From assembly GCA_964344055.1 (NCBI GenBank), contig CAYFLT010000005.1, positions 68,654-132,653 of the forward strand: DNA of 64,000 nucleotides, read 5' to 3'. The notes under the pieces were generated by a model. It made no database searches and was not told the DNA's origin. It was given only the letters and a program-made list of their open reading frames with translations. Of the stretch, positions 33,203 through 42,578 are shown one piece after another. The position numbers and the translations under genes are program-made. The stretch's first letter is position 1; each line of letters starts with the position of its first letter. The DNA comes from OFTM10 sp964344055. GTDB taxonomy: Bacteria > Actinomycetota > Acidimicrobiia > Acidimicrobiales > Aldehydirespiratoraceae.

Positions 33203-34750
33203 GTGACGATCATCCACCGCAGCTCACTTCCCGACGTCGACATCCCGGAGATGTCGGTGGCCCAATACGTGCTCCGCAACGCGGATCGCTACCCGGACCG
33301 GATGGCGATCTCCGATGGCCACGGCACCACCTACACCTTCGGCGAACTCTCCGACCGGGTGCGACGGCTGGCCGGTGGCCTGCAGGCCAGAGGGTTCGGC
33401 CCGGGCCGGTGCATCGGGATCATGGCGCCGAACGTGCCCGACTATGCGGCGATCTTCCACGCGGTGAGCACTGCGGGGACGGTGCTCACGACCATCAATC
33501 CGACCTATGGCGCGGAGGAGGTGCGCTTCCAGCTGCTGGACGCCGACGCCACGAGCCTGATCACCGTGCCGATGTTCCTCGACACCGCCCGCGAGGCGAT
33601 CGAGGGCACCGCCGTGGAGGAGCTGATCGTGATCGGCACCGCGGACGGCGCCACACCGCTGGACGACCTCCTCGGTGACCCGATCGATCAGGTGCCGGTG
33701 GATCTGGCCGAGGACGTGATGGTCCTGCCCTACTCGTCGGGCACCACCGGCCTCCCGAAGGGTGTGATGCTGACCAACCGCAACCTGGTGGCGAACATCT
33801 GCCAGATGCAGCACATCATCCTCTACACCGACGACGAGGTCGGTCTGGCCGCTCTTCCCTTCTTCCACATCTACGGCATGCAGGTGCTGATGAACGGGAT
33901 GTTGGCGAACGGCGGCGGGGTCATCACCATGCCCCGCTTCGACATGAAGGAGGCCCTGGATCTGTGTCAGACGAACCGGGTGACCCGGTTCTTCGCGGTG
34001 CCGCCGATGGTGCTCGGCCTCGCCCAGGCGCCGATCGTCGACGAGTACGACCTGTCCGCGCTCAAGCAGATCTTCTGTGGCGCCGCCCCCTTGGGCGCCG
34101 ACCTGCAGGTGGCCGCGTCCGAGCGTGTGGGCTGCGAGGTCGTGCAGGGGTACGGGATGACCGAGCTCAGCCCGGTGACCCACGCCACACCGGAAGGAGT
34201 GAACCGGCCGGGCACCAGCGGGGTGGCGGTCTCCAATGTCGAGTGCCGGATCGTCGACCCCGAGACCGGCGACGACCAGCCGGTCGGCGGCCGCGGTGAG
34301 CTGTGGGTGCGGGGACCGATGGTGATGAAGGGCTATCTCAACAACGAGCAGGCCACGGCCGACACCATCGACTCGGACGGCTGGCTCCACACCGGAGATG
34401 TGGCCGTACTCGATGAGGACGGCCACTTCTCGATCGTGGACCGAATCAAGGAGCTCATCAAGTACAAGGGGTTCCAGGTCCCGCCGGCCGAACTCGAGGC
34501 TCTGATCGTGACCCATCCGGCGGTCGCGGACGTGGCCGTGGTGGGGGTCGCCGACGAGGAGGCGGGCGAACTCCCGAAGGCGTTCGTGGTGCTCGCACCC
34601 GGGGAATCGTTGACCCTCGAGGGACTCCAGGAGTTCGTCGGCGAGCACCTCGTCTCGTACAAGCAGATCCGGCTGCTCGAACAGATCGAGGCCATCCCGA
34701 AGAGTGCCTCCGGGAAGATCCTGCGCCGGGAGCTTCGCGATCGCGACTGA
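33203..34750 (+). CDS. AMP-dependent acyl-CoA synthetase (4-coumarate-ligase-like)
   Basis: A 515-residue ANL ligase. P-loop YSSGTTGLPKGVMLTNRN, A5 QGYGMTELSP, hinge VDRIKELIKYKGFQVPPAE and catalytic Lys in PKSASGKILRREL are all intact. The KYKGFQVPPAELE hinge and general layout place it near 4-coumarate/fatty-acid ligases, so an aryl or long acyl acid is likely. GTG 33203 is preceded at six bases by TACGCT with no ribosome site, a leaderless start. It is only distantly similar to the ligase at 2700 and is not a recent duplicate. Confidence 0.93.
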   Translation: MTIIHRSSLPDVDIPEMSVAQYVLRNADRYPDRMAISDGHGTTYTFGELSDRVRRLAGGLQARGFGPGRCIGIMAPNVPDYAAIFHAVSTAGTVLTTINPTYGAEEVRFQLLDADATSLITVPMFLDTAREAIEGTAVEELIVIGTADGATPLDDLLGDPIDQVPVDLAEDVMVLPYSSGTTGLPKGVMLTNRNLVANICQMQHIILYTDDEVGLAALPFFHIYGMQVLMNGMLANGGGVITMPRFDMKEALDLCQTNRVTRFFAVPPMVLGLAQAPIVDEYDLSALKQIFCGAAPLGADLQVAASERVGCEVVQGYGMTELSPVTHATPEGVNRPGTSGVAVSNVECRIVDPETGDDQPVGGRGELWVRGPMVMKGYLNNEQATADTIDSDGWLHTGDVAVLDEDGHFSIVDRIKELIKYKGFQVPPAELEALIVTHPAVADVAVVGVADEEAGELPKAFVVLAPGESLTLEGLQEFVGEHLVSYKQIRLLEQIEAIPKSASGKILRRELRDRD

Positions 34751-34817
34751 TCTCCGGCCGGAAATGGGCCGGGTGACTCCGATTTAGCCACTGACGAGTC
34801 CGATAGCTTCATAGCCC

Positions 34818-35810
34818 ATGGATGCAATCGCCCCCGCTGCCGTCTCGGTGCTCACCGAGCTTCTCGCCGAGCGCGGCCACCTCGTGGTCGACGGCGCGAC
34901 CGGAACCGAGCTCTTCGCGCGCGGTCTCGAGACCGGCGACGCGCCGGAGCGGATGAACCTCCAGAACGCCGACGCCGTCCACGGCCTGCACCAGGCCTAC
35001 GTGGATGCGGGCTCCGACATCGTGCTCACGAACACCTTCGGTGGGTCCCGGTACCGGCTGGCGCTCCACGGCCTCGACGACCAGGTCGTCGAGATCAACC
35101 AGAAGGCGGCCGAGCACGCCCGCTATGTCGCGGATCGCCACGAGCGGCGGATCCTGGTGGCCGGATCGATCGGCCCGACCGGCGAGCTCCTCGCCCCTCT
35201 CGGATCACTCGACCCCGAGGACGCCGCGGACGCGTTCGCAGATCAGGCCAAGGGCCTCACCGAGGGTGGGGCCGATCTCTTGTGGATCGAGACAATGAGC
35301 TCACTCGAAGAGGCGGAAGCCGCGATCGAGGGCGCCCGCCGGGTGTCGGACCTGCCGATCTCGGTCACCATGAGCTTCGATACGGCCGGCCGCACGATGA
35401 TGGGCGTCACCGGCACGATGGCCGGTGAGCGATTCGCTGCCCTGGGTGTGGCGGCCATCGGCGCCAACTGCGGCAACAACCTCGCCGACACCGAGGCCGC
35501 GCTGGCGGAGATCCGAGCCGCGGCACCGGGAGTGCTGATCATCTCCAAGGCGAACGCAGGGATGCCCGAGTGGCACGGGTCCGAGCTCAGCTACAGCGGC
35601 ACCCCGGACGTCATGGCCGCCCACGCCCATCGCATCCGCTCCCTCGGGGTGCAGATCGTCGGCGGCTGCTGTGGCAACACGCCCGCACACATCGCGGCCA
35701 TCCGTGGCGTGCTCGATGGTGTGGTGCCACCGCCCGAAGTGGAGGCCCCGGAGGTCGAGGCCCGCCCGGCGGTGGCCGCACGGCCGCGGCGCCGTCGCCG
35801 CCGCGGCTGA
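34818..35810 (+). CDS. Homocysteine S-methyltransferase family protein
   Basis: A 330-residue zinc-dependent methyltransferase that makes methionine from homocysteine with a methyl donor such as betaine, S-methylmethionine or a sulfonium. It starts with VVDGATGTELFARGL; the zinc ligands are the Cys of GANCGNN and the Cys pair of GGCCGNTPAH. The C-terminal tail is Pro/Arg-rich (RPRRRRRRG) and low complexity. A betaine-type donor would fit the N-demethylating enzymes at 12-17 kb, but this is inference. TAGCTT lies eight bases before the ATG. Confidence 0.9.
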   Translation: MDAIAPAAVSVLTELLAERGHLVVDGATGTELFARGLETGDAPERMNLQNADAVHGLHQAYVDAGSDIVLTNTFGGSRYRLALHGLDDQVVEINQKAAEHARYVADRHERRILVAGSIGPTGELLAPLGSLDPEDAADAFADQAKGLTEGGADLLWIETMSSLEEAEAAIEGARRVSDLPISVTMSFDTAGRTMMGVTGTMAGERFAALGVAAIGANCGNNLADTEAALAEIRAAAPGVLIISKANAGMPEWHGSELSYSGTPDVMAAHAHRIRSLGVQIVGGCCGNTPAHIAAIRGVLDGVVPPPEVEAPEVEARPAVAARPRRRRRRG

Positions 35811-35826
35811 TCCTCCCGCTCCGGCG

Positions 35827-37647
35827 CTACCAGGTGTCGATCATGGGGCGTCGGCCCCCCGGATTCGACGGCGCGGCGCGTAGGAGGCCCACCAGCCGTC
35901 GCCGTGTTTCGGCCGGGTCGATCACGTCGTCGACCTCGTTGTGGGCGGCAGCATTCAGTGCCTTCGACCGCTCGTACTGGCGGGCGACCATCTCGTCGTA
36001 GGCGGCCCGCCGAGCCTCGGGATCGGCGATGGCTTCCAGCTGGCGTCGGGCGCCGAGCGCAACGGCGCCTTCGATGCCCATGCCACTGACCTCCCCTGTG
36101 GGCCAGGCCACCGTGAGGAGGGAGGCGTGGAACGAACCACCGGCCATCGCCATCGCGCCGAGTCCGACCGCCTTGCGCAGCAGCACCGTCGCCGTGGGCA
36201 CGGTCATGCTGGCGCCGGCGACGAACATCCGGCCGAAGCGGCGGACCTGGGCGCTGCGCTCGGCCTCGGGGCCGACCATGAAGCCCGGAGTGTCGCAGAG
36301 CGTGATCATCGGGAGACCGTGGCCGTCGCACAGCTGCATGAACCGGGCGGCCTTGTCGGCGCTGTCGGCGTCGACGGCCCCGCCGAGGTGGGTGGGATCG
36401 TTGGCGAGGATCCCGACCGGTCGGCCTTCGAGGCGAGCGAGTGCGGTGACGACACTGTTCCCGAAGGTCGGCCGCAGCTCCATCACGGAGTTCGAGTCGC
36501 AGAGCCGATCGATCACGGCGCGCACGTCGTATGCCCGCTTCCGATTCTCGGGCACGAGGTCGCGCATCGGTTCCTGGTCGTGGGCCTCCCACCGCTCGAG
36601 CGGCCCCTGGAAGTAGGAGAGGTACTGCTTGGTGAGCTCGACGGCGTGGGCCTCGTCGTCGGCCACGATGTCGATCACCCCATTGGAGGTCTGCACGTCG
36701 ACCGGGCCGATCTCCTCGGGCGCATAGACGCCCAGGCCGCCTCCTTCGATCATGGCGGGCCCGGCCATCCCGAGATTGGCATCCGGAGTGGCGATGATGA
36801 CGTCGCACACTGCCGCCAGTGCAGCATTGCCGGCGAAGCACCGTCCCGAGACGATGGCCACCGACGGCGACGAGCCACTCAACCGGGCCATCCACGCGAA
36901 CGACATGAGCTCGAGCCCAGCGATCGACATCTGATCGGTGTCGCCCGGCCGCCCGCCGCCGCCCTCCGCGAAGAGCACGACCGGGATACCCAGGCGGTCG
37001 ACCACCTCGAGGAGCCGATCCTTCTTCTGGTGGCCACGAAAGCCCTGGGTGCCGGCCAGCACGGTGTAGTCGTAGGACATCACCGCGCACGCACTCGCGT
37101 CGTCTCCGAACAGGTGGCCGTTCACCCGGGCGAGCCCGCCCACGATGCCGTCCGCCGGGGTGTTGGCGACGAGGTCCTCGACGTCTCGGCGGGCGGTCTG
37201 ACCGGCGTACATGAACCCGCCGTACTCCTCGAAGCTGCCGTCGTCGACCAGGTCGGCGATGTTCTCGCGAGCGGTGCGTCGACCCCGCTGGTGGACCTTG
37301 GCCACCGCGTCAGGCCGCGACGAGTCCATCAAGAGGTTGCGCCGCTCCCGGAGTTCTCCGAGGTCGGCCCGAGCGAAACCGGTGGGCGCCTCCTCGGATT
37401 CGGCGCTCGAGGATTGCACCGCAGCGGCCTCGATCGAGAGGATCTGCTGGCCGCGTTGCACCACTTCTCCGGGCGTCACGTCCACCGAGACCACGACGCC
37501 GCTCTCGGGTGCGGGGACGAGTTGCTCCATCTTCATCATCTCGACGATGGCGACGGTGCTCCCGGCGACGACTTCGTCACCCACCGCGACCTTGACGACG
37601 ACGATGGTGCAGTCGGTGGGCGCCACCGCGGCGCTCGGGTTGCTCAC
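35827..37647 (-). CDS. Biotinyl-domain / carboxyltransferase fusion (acyl-CoA carboxylase beta-like)
   Basis: A 606-residue fusion. Residues about 1-75 form a biotinyl/lipoyl domain with the biotinylation Lys in VEMMKMEQL; residues about 100-600 form a carboxyltransferase of the propionyl/methylcrotonyl-CoA carboxylase beta type (TARENIADLVDDGSFEEYGG, GTQGFRGHQKKDRL, TLCDTPGFMVGPEAE). In most actinobacteria the biotin domain is joined to biotin carboxylase instead; here it is N-terminal to the carboxyltransferase, and no biotin carboxylase is encoded in the window, so that partner must come from elsewhere. GTG 37647 begins just before the biotinyl fold; 22 more codons are open upstream. Confidence 0.88.
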   Translation of the reverse strand: MSNPSAAVAPTDCTIVVVKVAVGDEVVAGSTVAIVEMMKMEQLVPAPESGVVVSVDVTPGEVVQRGQQILSIEAAAVQSSSAESEEAPTGFARADLGELRERRNLLMDSSRPDAVAKVHQRGRRTARENIADLVDDGSFEEYGGFMYAGQTARRDVEDLVANTPADGIVGGLARVNGHLFGDDASACAVMSYDYTVLAGTQGFRGHQKKDRLLEVVDRLGIPVVLFAEGGGGRPGDTDQMSIAGLELMSFAWMARLSGSSPSVAIVSGRCFAGNAALAAVCDVIIATPDANLGMAGPAMIEGGGLGVYAPEEIGPVDVQTSNGVIDIVADDEAHAVELTKQYLSYFQGPLERWEAHDQEPMRDLVPENRKRAYDVRAVIDRLCDSNSVMELRPTFGNSVVTALARLEGRPVGILANDPTHLGGAVDADSADKAARFMQLCDGHGLPMITLCDTPGFMVGPEAERSAQVRRFGRMFVAGASMTVPTATVLLRKAVGLGAMAMAGGSFHASLLTVAWPTGEVSGMGIEGAVALGARRQLEAIADPEARRAAYDEMVARQYERSKALNAAAHNEVDDVIDPAETRRRLVGLLRAAPSNPGGRRPMIDTW

Positions 37648-37804
37648 GGGATCGAGACCTCGACGTCGGACATCGGCGCAGTCTCGCGGATTCGCCACCG
37701 GGCCTCCAACCACCGGGCCGGCGCACCCGGTCCGGGCTCCGCTCCGGCCCGGAATCGCCCGTCGGGGCGCTCATTTCTCGCCTGCTCCCGTCGATCGGAA
37801 GCGG

Positions 37805-39574
37805 ATGGATCCGTTTTCACGACCCAACCCGACGCGCGAGGGAGTCGTCCGGTTGGTCTCTCGACTCGCCCTGCTCTGGGGGTTGCTCTACGTCGTCTGG
37901 CGTGCGGTCACCACGTTGCAGGGGACGGCGCCGGCCGCCGCCGGCTTCCTACTCCTGGCCGAGGTCCTCGGACTGGTGACCTTTGCGGCCCGGACCCGAT
38001 CGGCCTCTGCGACGCCGATCACCCCCGTGGAGGTCCCCGATGCGCCCACGCCGCACGCGGTGGCGGTGATCGAGGCGACCGGTGCGTCGATCGACGAGCT
38101 GCGGACGACGCTGGTCTCCACCCGCCGGGTGGCAGGCCTGGACCGCGTGATCGTCGTGGACCACGACGGCTCCCGTTGGCTCCGGAGCATCGCGGATCGA
38201 TTCGGGGCGACGTTCTCGGACGGTTCGCGCACCGAGCTCCAGGTGGTGGCCGAGGTGTCGGCGCCCTGGGTGCTTCGGATGATCGCCGGCGATCTGCCGA
38301 TGCCGGACCTGCTCGAGATGGCGGCGGCGACCTGCTCGGCTCCCGACATCGGTGTGGTGCAGCTCGGGATCGAGGAAGCCGACCCTGCCTCCTTCGAGCA
38401 CGATCCGACCGGGCGGTGGTCACTCGAGCCGTTCGAGCACCAGGTGGTTCGGCCCTCGCTCGCGTCCCGAGGGTCGATTCCCTGGTACGGCGACGGCCCC
38501 GTGCTCGTCCGACCTGCCGCACTCTCCTCCGCCGGTCTCGGTGCCGAGCAGCCTTCCACCCCTGATCTCGGAGTACGGATTCTCGCGGCCGGCTTTCGGA
38601 TCACCCATCTGCCCATCACCCTCGCCCGAGTGCGGGGCCCGCGGACGTTGGGCGAGAGCCTCGCCCGGCGCCAGACGCGGTTGGCGCCTCAGATCCGCAC
38701 TGCCCTCTCGCCGTCGATTCGTCAGCTCCGCAGGCCCGAGCGGGTGGCGCATCAGCTGTGTCTCGTGGCGCCGCTTTCGGCGGTGCAGCGCATCCTGCTC
38801 GTCGCAACCGCGATGCTGACGATGGGCTTCGCTCAGATCCCTCTGACCGCCTCCGCCGCTGAGCTCGCCGGGTTCGCGATACCGGCCTACGGCCTCCGCT
38901 GGGTGGCGCACCTCCTTCTGGGAAGAGGCCGCCTCGGACCCTTCTCGATCCTGCGCAGCGACCTCCGGTCCGTCGGCGTCGACATCTCGCTCTTCGGCGA
39001 GTCGAGAGACCGACGACGCGGCTCCCTCGGGTTGCTCGCCCTCCTCGTTGCCGTGATCGATGTCGTGGTGATCGTCACTGCCATTTCGGTGTGGCGAGAC
39101 TGGGGAGACCGGCTCCCCGCGGAGGTGGCGGCAGTGGCGCTGGCCATCGCCGGCGGATTCCTCGGCGTGGCGATGGAAGTCCTCCTAGACGCCGCCGCCC
39201 GACGTCAGCGCCGTCAGCACCATCGAGTGCGGCTCGGTCTCGTGACCTGCCGCCTCCAGGAGCTCGACGGGCAGCTGGTCGACCTCTCGACCGGCGGAGC
39301 CGGTGTGGTTCTGCCGTGTGGGCTGGAGACGGCCCCCGAGCCCGAGACGGTGACGACCATGGCCTTTCGTATCCCGGACGCCGACGGCGCATGGCGCAGC
39401 GTGACCACCCTGGTCCACGTGGCCCACCGGGCCGTGGAGGGCGACAACGAGACCCGCGTGGGCCTCACCTTCGACGATCCGACCGATGCACCACTCGATC
39501 CGGTCGTCGAGTTCCTGACCATCGATCGACGGCTCGTTGCCCTCGGTCGCCGAGACGCCTCCCTGGCGAGCTGA
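37805..39574 (+). CDS. Degenerate cellulose-synthase-like membrane protein with PilZ domain
   Basis: A 589-residue membrane protein laid out like BcsA: two N-terminal membrane segments (about 20-70), a GT2-like middle region, further membrane helices (about 320-460) and a C-terminal PilZ domain (RRQRRQHHRVRL with VDLSTGGAGVVLP). The catalytic motifs are worn. No clear DXD is seen, TED is replaced in STPDLGVRILAAGFRI, and QxxRW becomes RRQTRLAPQIR. It is probably a non-catalytic or altered glycosyltransferase relative that senses c-di-GMP. ATG 37805 follows GGAAGCGG. The secreted SdrD-like gene starts ten bases after its stop. Confidence 0.7.
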   Translation: MDPFSRPNPTREGVVRLVSRLALLWGLLYVVWRAVTTLQGTAPAAAGFLLLAEVLGLVTFAARTRSASATPITPVEVPDAPTPHAVAVIEATGASIDELRTTLVSTRRVAGLDRVIVVDHDGSRWLRSIADRFGATFSDGSRTELQVVAEVSAPWVLRMIAGDLPMPDLLEMAAATCSAPDIGVVQLGIEEADPASFEHDPTGRWSLEPFEHQVVRPSLASRGSIPWYGDGPVLVRPAALSSAGLGAEQPSTPDLGVRILAAGFRITHLPITLARVRGPRTLGESLARRQTRLAPQIRTALSPSIRQLRRPERVAHQLCLVAPLSAVQRILLVATAMLTMGFAQIPLTASAAELAGFAIPAYGLRWVAHLLLGRGRLGPFSILRSDLRSVGVDISLFGESRDRRRGSLGLLALLVAVIDVVVIVTAISVWRDWGDRLPAEVAAVALAIAGGFLGVAMEVLLDAAARRQRRQHHRVRLGLVTCRLQELDGQLVDLSTGGAGVVLPCGLETAPEPETVTTMAFRIPDADGAWRSVTTLVHVAHRAVEGDNETRVGLTFDDPTDAPLDPVVEFLTIDRRLVALGRRDASLAS

Positions 39575-39584
39575 GGAAGAGGAC

Positions 39585-40805
39585 GTGGCGTACACCGGCA
39601 TACGACGGGCGACATCGGACGACGGACGGTTGCCGGCACCCCGGCAGGCGGCGAGCATGATCACGGCGGCGGCCCTCGTGGCGTCGGCGCTCGGCGTGGC
39701 CGCCGGGTTCCAGCTGGCCTCGGCCTCTCAGGGAACCATCGGCGGAACGGTCTTCGAAGATCTCGACGCCGATGGCGAGTTCGATCCCACCGAACCCGGT
39801 GTCGAGGGTGTGACCGTCGTCGCGGTGGACCGCGACGGGAACCGGACCTCGCCGGTGGCCACCGACGCTAACGGTGCCTACGAGGTCGACCTGGAGGTCA
39901 CCGACGCCGGGGCGATGGGCAACGGTCCGTATCGGGTCGAGTTCGCGGACTGGGGTGGTGGTCTCCAGGAAGGTCCGGCCGGCTCCGACTCCATCGGTGC
40001 GATCCGATTCGCCGACGCCGACTCCGAGGGGATCTCGCTCGGCCTGACGCGACCACCGGTCGACCTCAGCGCCGACGCTCGGGCGACCGTAGGGGACCGG
40101 ACGTGGCTGGACGTCGACGCCGACGGCATCCAGGACGCTGATGAACCGGGGGTCAACGGTGTGATTGTGACCCTCCTCGACGCCGACGGCACAGTGCACG
40201 CGACCACCACGACGGCCCACCGGTTCGGAGTCCGCGGCTACTGGAGCTTCGACGTGGAGCCAGGGGTCGAGCATCGGGTGACCTTCGATGCCGCCAACGT
40301 CGTGTACCTGCCCGCCTGGGTCGGCGCCGATCGACTCGAGGTGACCATCCCGCAGGAAGGCGACGCGCGGATCGACAGCGACGCGGATGAGGCGGGCACG
40401 GTGGTGATCGGGCCTCTCGACGCAGGAGAGATCGTCACCGACATCGACGTGGGATTCGTGCCCGACGTCGAAGGACCGAGCCTCGCCATCGAAGTGCTTC
40501 CTCTCGACTTCGACGCCGACGCCGGACCGATCGCCGTATCCGCCGGCACCGAGGTGACCTTCGAGGTGCGCATCTACAACACCGGTCCGTTCGCGCTCCC
40601 GGCGGTGGCGGTGGAGGTCGGGTCCATACCGGGCTGCTCGCGCACCCTGTCGACGCTCGGTGTCGCTCGGGCCACCCAATGGCGCTGTGAGTGGATCGCC
40701 CCAGCTGCTGGAGAAGGAGTGGTGATCGAGGCGACGGCGAGCCTCGTCTGGGAGTCGTCGATCGTCAGCGCCACCGACGAAGCCGTGTTCACCGTCACCG
40801 GCTGA
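39585..40805 (+). CDS. Secreted SdrD B-like repeat protein
   Basis: A 406-residue exported protein. After a cytoplasmic lead comes a hydrophobic segment MITAAALVASALGVAAGF, then two SdrD B-like Ig modules, each with a D-rich calcium loop: FEDLDADGEFDPTEPGVEGV and WLDVDADGIQDADEPGVNGV. A DUF11-like domain (GTEVTFEVRIYNTGPF) ends it. No LPXTG or other anchor is present, so it is either released or held by its N-terminal segment. GTG 39585 has AGGAAG upstream. The ten-base spacing from the PilZ protein suggests c-di-GMP-linked surface display. Confidence 0.8.
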   Translation: MAYTGIRRATSDDGRLPAPRQAASMITAAALVASALGVAAGFQLASASQGTIGGTVFEDLDADGEFDPTEPGVEGVTVVAVDRDGNRTSPVATDANGAYEVDLEVTDAGAMGNGPYRVEFADWGGGLQEGPAGSDSIGAIRFADADSEGISLGLTRPPVDLSADARATVGDRTWLDVDADGIQDADEPGVNGVIVTLLDADGTVHATTTTAHRFGVRGYWSFDVEPGVEHRVTFDAANVVYLPAWVGADRLEVTIPQEGDARIDSDADEAGTVVIGPLDAGEIVTDIDVGFVPDVEGPSLAIEVLPLDFDADAGPIAVSAGTEVTFEVRIYNTGPFALPAVAVEVGSIPGCSRTLSTLGVARATQWRCEWIAPAAGEGVVIEATASLVWESSIVSATDEAVFTVTG

Positions 40806-40860
40806 GTTCCACTGCCGGGCCCCCTTCCCAATACGGTGCGAGGGCACTGAAAGGGGAGCG

Positions 40861-41316
40861 ATGGGCGACAAGCGACGCGATGCCATCCGGATGAGTGAGG
40901 CCGAGGTGGCCGCGTTCCTCGACTCGCAGCGAAGCCTCCAGGTCGCGACGATCGAGCGAGACGGGAGCGTGCACCTGTCGACGCTCTGGTACGCGCTCGT
41001 CGAAGACCGCATCGTGTTCGAGACCTACACCAAGAGCCAGAAGATCAAGAACCTCGAGCGAGATCCAAGGATCACCGTGCTGGCCGAGGACGGGGAGACC
41101 TATGAGACCCTCCGAGGTGTCATGATCAAGGGGCGGGCTCGACTGGTGCGCGACTCCGCCGAGGTCCATCCACTCGCCCTCGCCGTGCTTCGGCGGAATC
41201 AACCGGAGATACCCGAAGAGCTGCTCGCCGCGGCGGCGGACCACATGGCGACCAAGCGCACGGCAGTGATCGTGGAGCCCGACAAAACCGTGAGCTGGGA
41301 CCACACGAAGCTCTGA
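40861..41316 (+). CDS. PPOX-class F420/FMN-binding oxidoreductase
   Basis: A 151-residue split-barrel flavin/deazaflavin protein of the pyridoxamine-5-phosphate-oxidase-like family. It has QVATIERDGSVHLSTLWYA, then VFETYTKSQKIKNLERDPR, the F420-phosphate-binding style seen in mycobacterial FDORs. Probable cytosolic reductase with unknown substrate, possibly involved in F420-linked redox or quinone protection. The start has AAAGGGGAG upstream. Confidence 0.88.
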   Translation: MGDKRRDAIRMSEAEVAAFLDSQRSLQVATIERDGSVHLSTLWYALVEDRIVFETYTKSQKIKNLERDPRITVLAEDGETYETLRGVMIKGRARLVRDSAEVHPLALAVLRRNQPEIPEELLAAAADHMATKRTAVIVEPDKTVSWDHTKL

Positions 41317-41345
41317 TCGTCGGGCCCCAGACGAGCAGTGGTCGC

Positions 41346-42578
41346 TCAGCCGAGGCGGAGCGTCTCCAGCGGTTCCAGTTGGGCCGCCTTCACACTGGGA
41401 TAGAGGCCGGCGATCACCGATGTGACGAGGGCCGCACCGACCCCGATCCCGTACAACGTCGGGACCCCCAGGTAGTGCGACGGCAACGCCACCCCGAACA
41501 GGTCGAGGTCGGGGGCGAGGACGTGGACCCAACCGGCCACCCGCGAGGCGTACACCACGATGCCCACGCCCAGCAGGGCCCCGGCCAGGCCCCCGAGAAG
41601 GCCGACGGCCACCGACTCCAGCAGGAACTGTCCCGCGATCAGGCTTCGCCCGTGCCCGAGCGCCCTGCGGATGCCGATCTCGGCCGACCGCTGGATGACC
41701 GAGATCGACATGACGTTGGCGATCCCCACTCCACCGACGATCAGCGCCAGCAGACCCATCGCCGCGACGATGATCTGCAGGGTCTGGTCCGCAGCCGCCT
41801 CGGCTTCGAGAGCATCGGAGAGCACCGAGGTGGTGACCTCGTCGCTCCCTCCCAGATTGATCGCCACCGGCAGCGCGTCCTCGGTGAGCAGGGTGTGTGT
41901 GGGATCGGACCGCACATACACCGTGTTGGGATCGAGGCCGGTGTCGAAGTCCGCGTCGGCAGTGGACGCCGGGATGATCACGGCGGTGTCGAACACGCTG
42001 TCGAGCGGGTACTGCTCGACGATGCCGACCACCCCGTAGTCGATCCCGTTGAGCCGTACGGTCCGGTTGCCCTCGAGATACCCGTACTCGTCGGCCAGCG
42101 CCACCCCGATCACCGCAGACCGCGCCGCAGTGTCGTAGTCGAAGTCGTTGAGCCAGCGACCACGCACCATCTCGACTTGCATGACCTCCAGAAAGTGCTG
42201 GTCGGCGGTGAGCACGGGCGTCGGGAACGCCCGGTAGTAGTCCTCGGCGGCCTCATAGGGAGCCGTGACCACCCCGGTGATGCTCAGGGTGGCGGTCGCA
42301 CCTTCGACGGTGGTGAGCCGGGTGACCCGTTCCACCACGTCGTCGCTGAAGGTCGGATTCTGGGCTCCGAACGAACCGGCTGCTTCGGCCTTGATGAGGT
42401 TGTCGCCGAGGGCTGCCAGCGTCTCCTGGAGATCGCCCTTGGCCGACTCGGTGAGTCCCACCGCCGCCACGATCGCGCTCACCCCGATGACCGGCCCGAG
42501 CATGATCAGCAGGGTGCGACTCCACCGGGCGGCGAGACCCCCGGCGGCCACGCTCATGAGGTCCAGGATGCTCCTCAC
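41346..42578 (-). CDS. MacB/FtsX-type ABC transporter permease
   Basis: A 410-residue permease with one N-terminal membrane helix, a large extracytoplasmic domain (about 50-270) and three C-terminal helices in the FtsX arrangement (LLALIVGGVGIANVMSISV, ..IGIRRALGHGRSLIAGQFL). It belongs to the mechanotransmission (type VII) ABC class, which drives extracytoplasmic work instead of moving substrate through the membrane. The GTG overlaps the ATPase stop by four bases. Last gene of the four-gene export operon. Confidence 0.9.
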   Translation of the reverse strand: MRSILDLMSVAAGGLAARWSRTLLIMLGPVIGVSAIVAAVGLTESAKGDLQETLAALGDNLIKAEAAGSFGAQNPTFSDDVVERVTRLTTVEGATATLSITGVVTAPYEAAEDYYRAFPTPVLTADQHFLEVMQVEMVRGRWLNDFDYDTAARSAVIGVALADEYGYLEGNRTVRLNGIDYGVVGIVEQYPLDSVFDTAVIIPASTADADFDTGLDPNTVYVRSDPTHTLLTEDALPVAINLGGSDEVTTSVLSDALEAEAAADQTLQIIVAAMGLLALIVGGVGIANVMSISVIQRSAEIGIRRALGHGRSLIAGQFLLESVAVGLLGGLAGALLGVGIVVYASRVAGWVHVLAPDLDLFGVALPSHYLGVPTLYGIGVGAALVTSVIAGLYPSVKAAQLEPLETLRLG

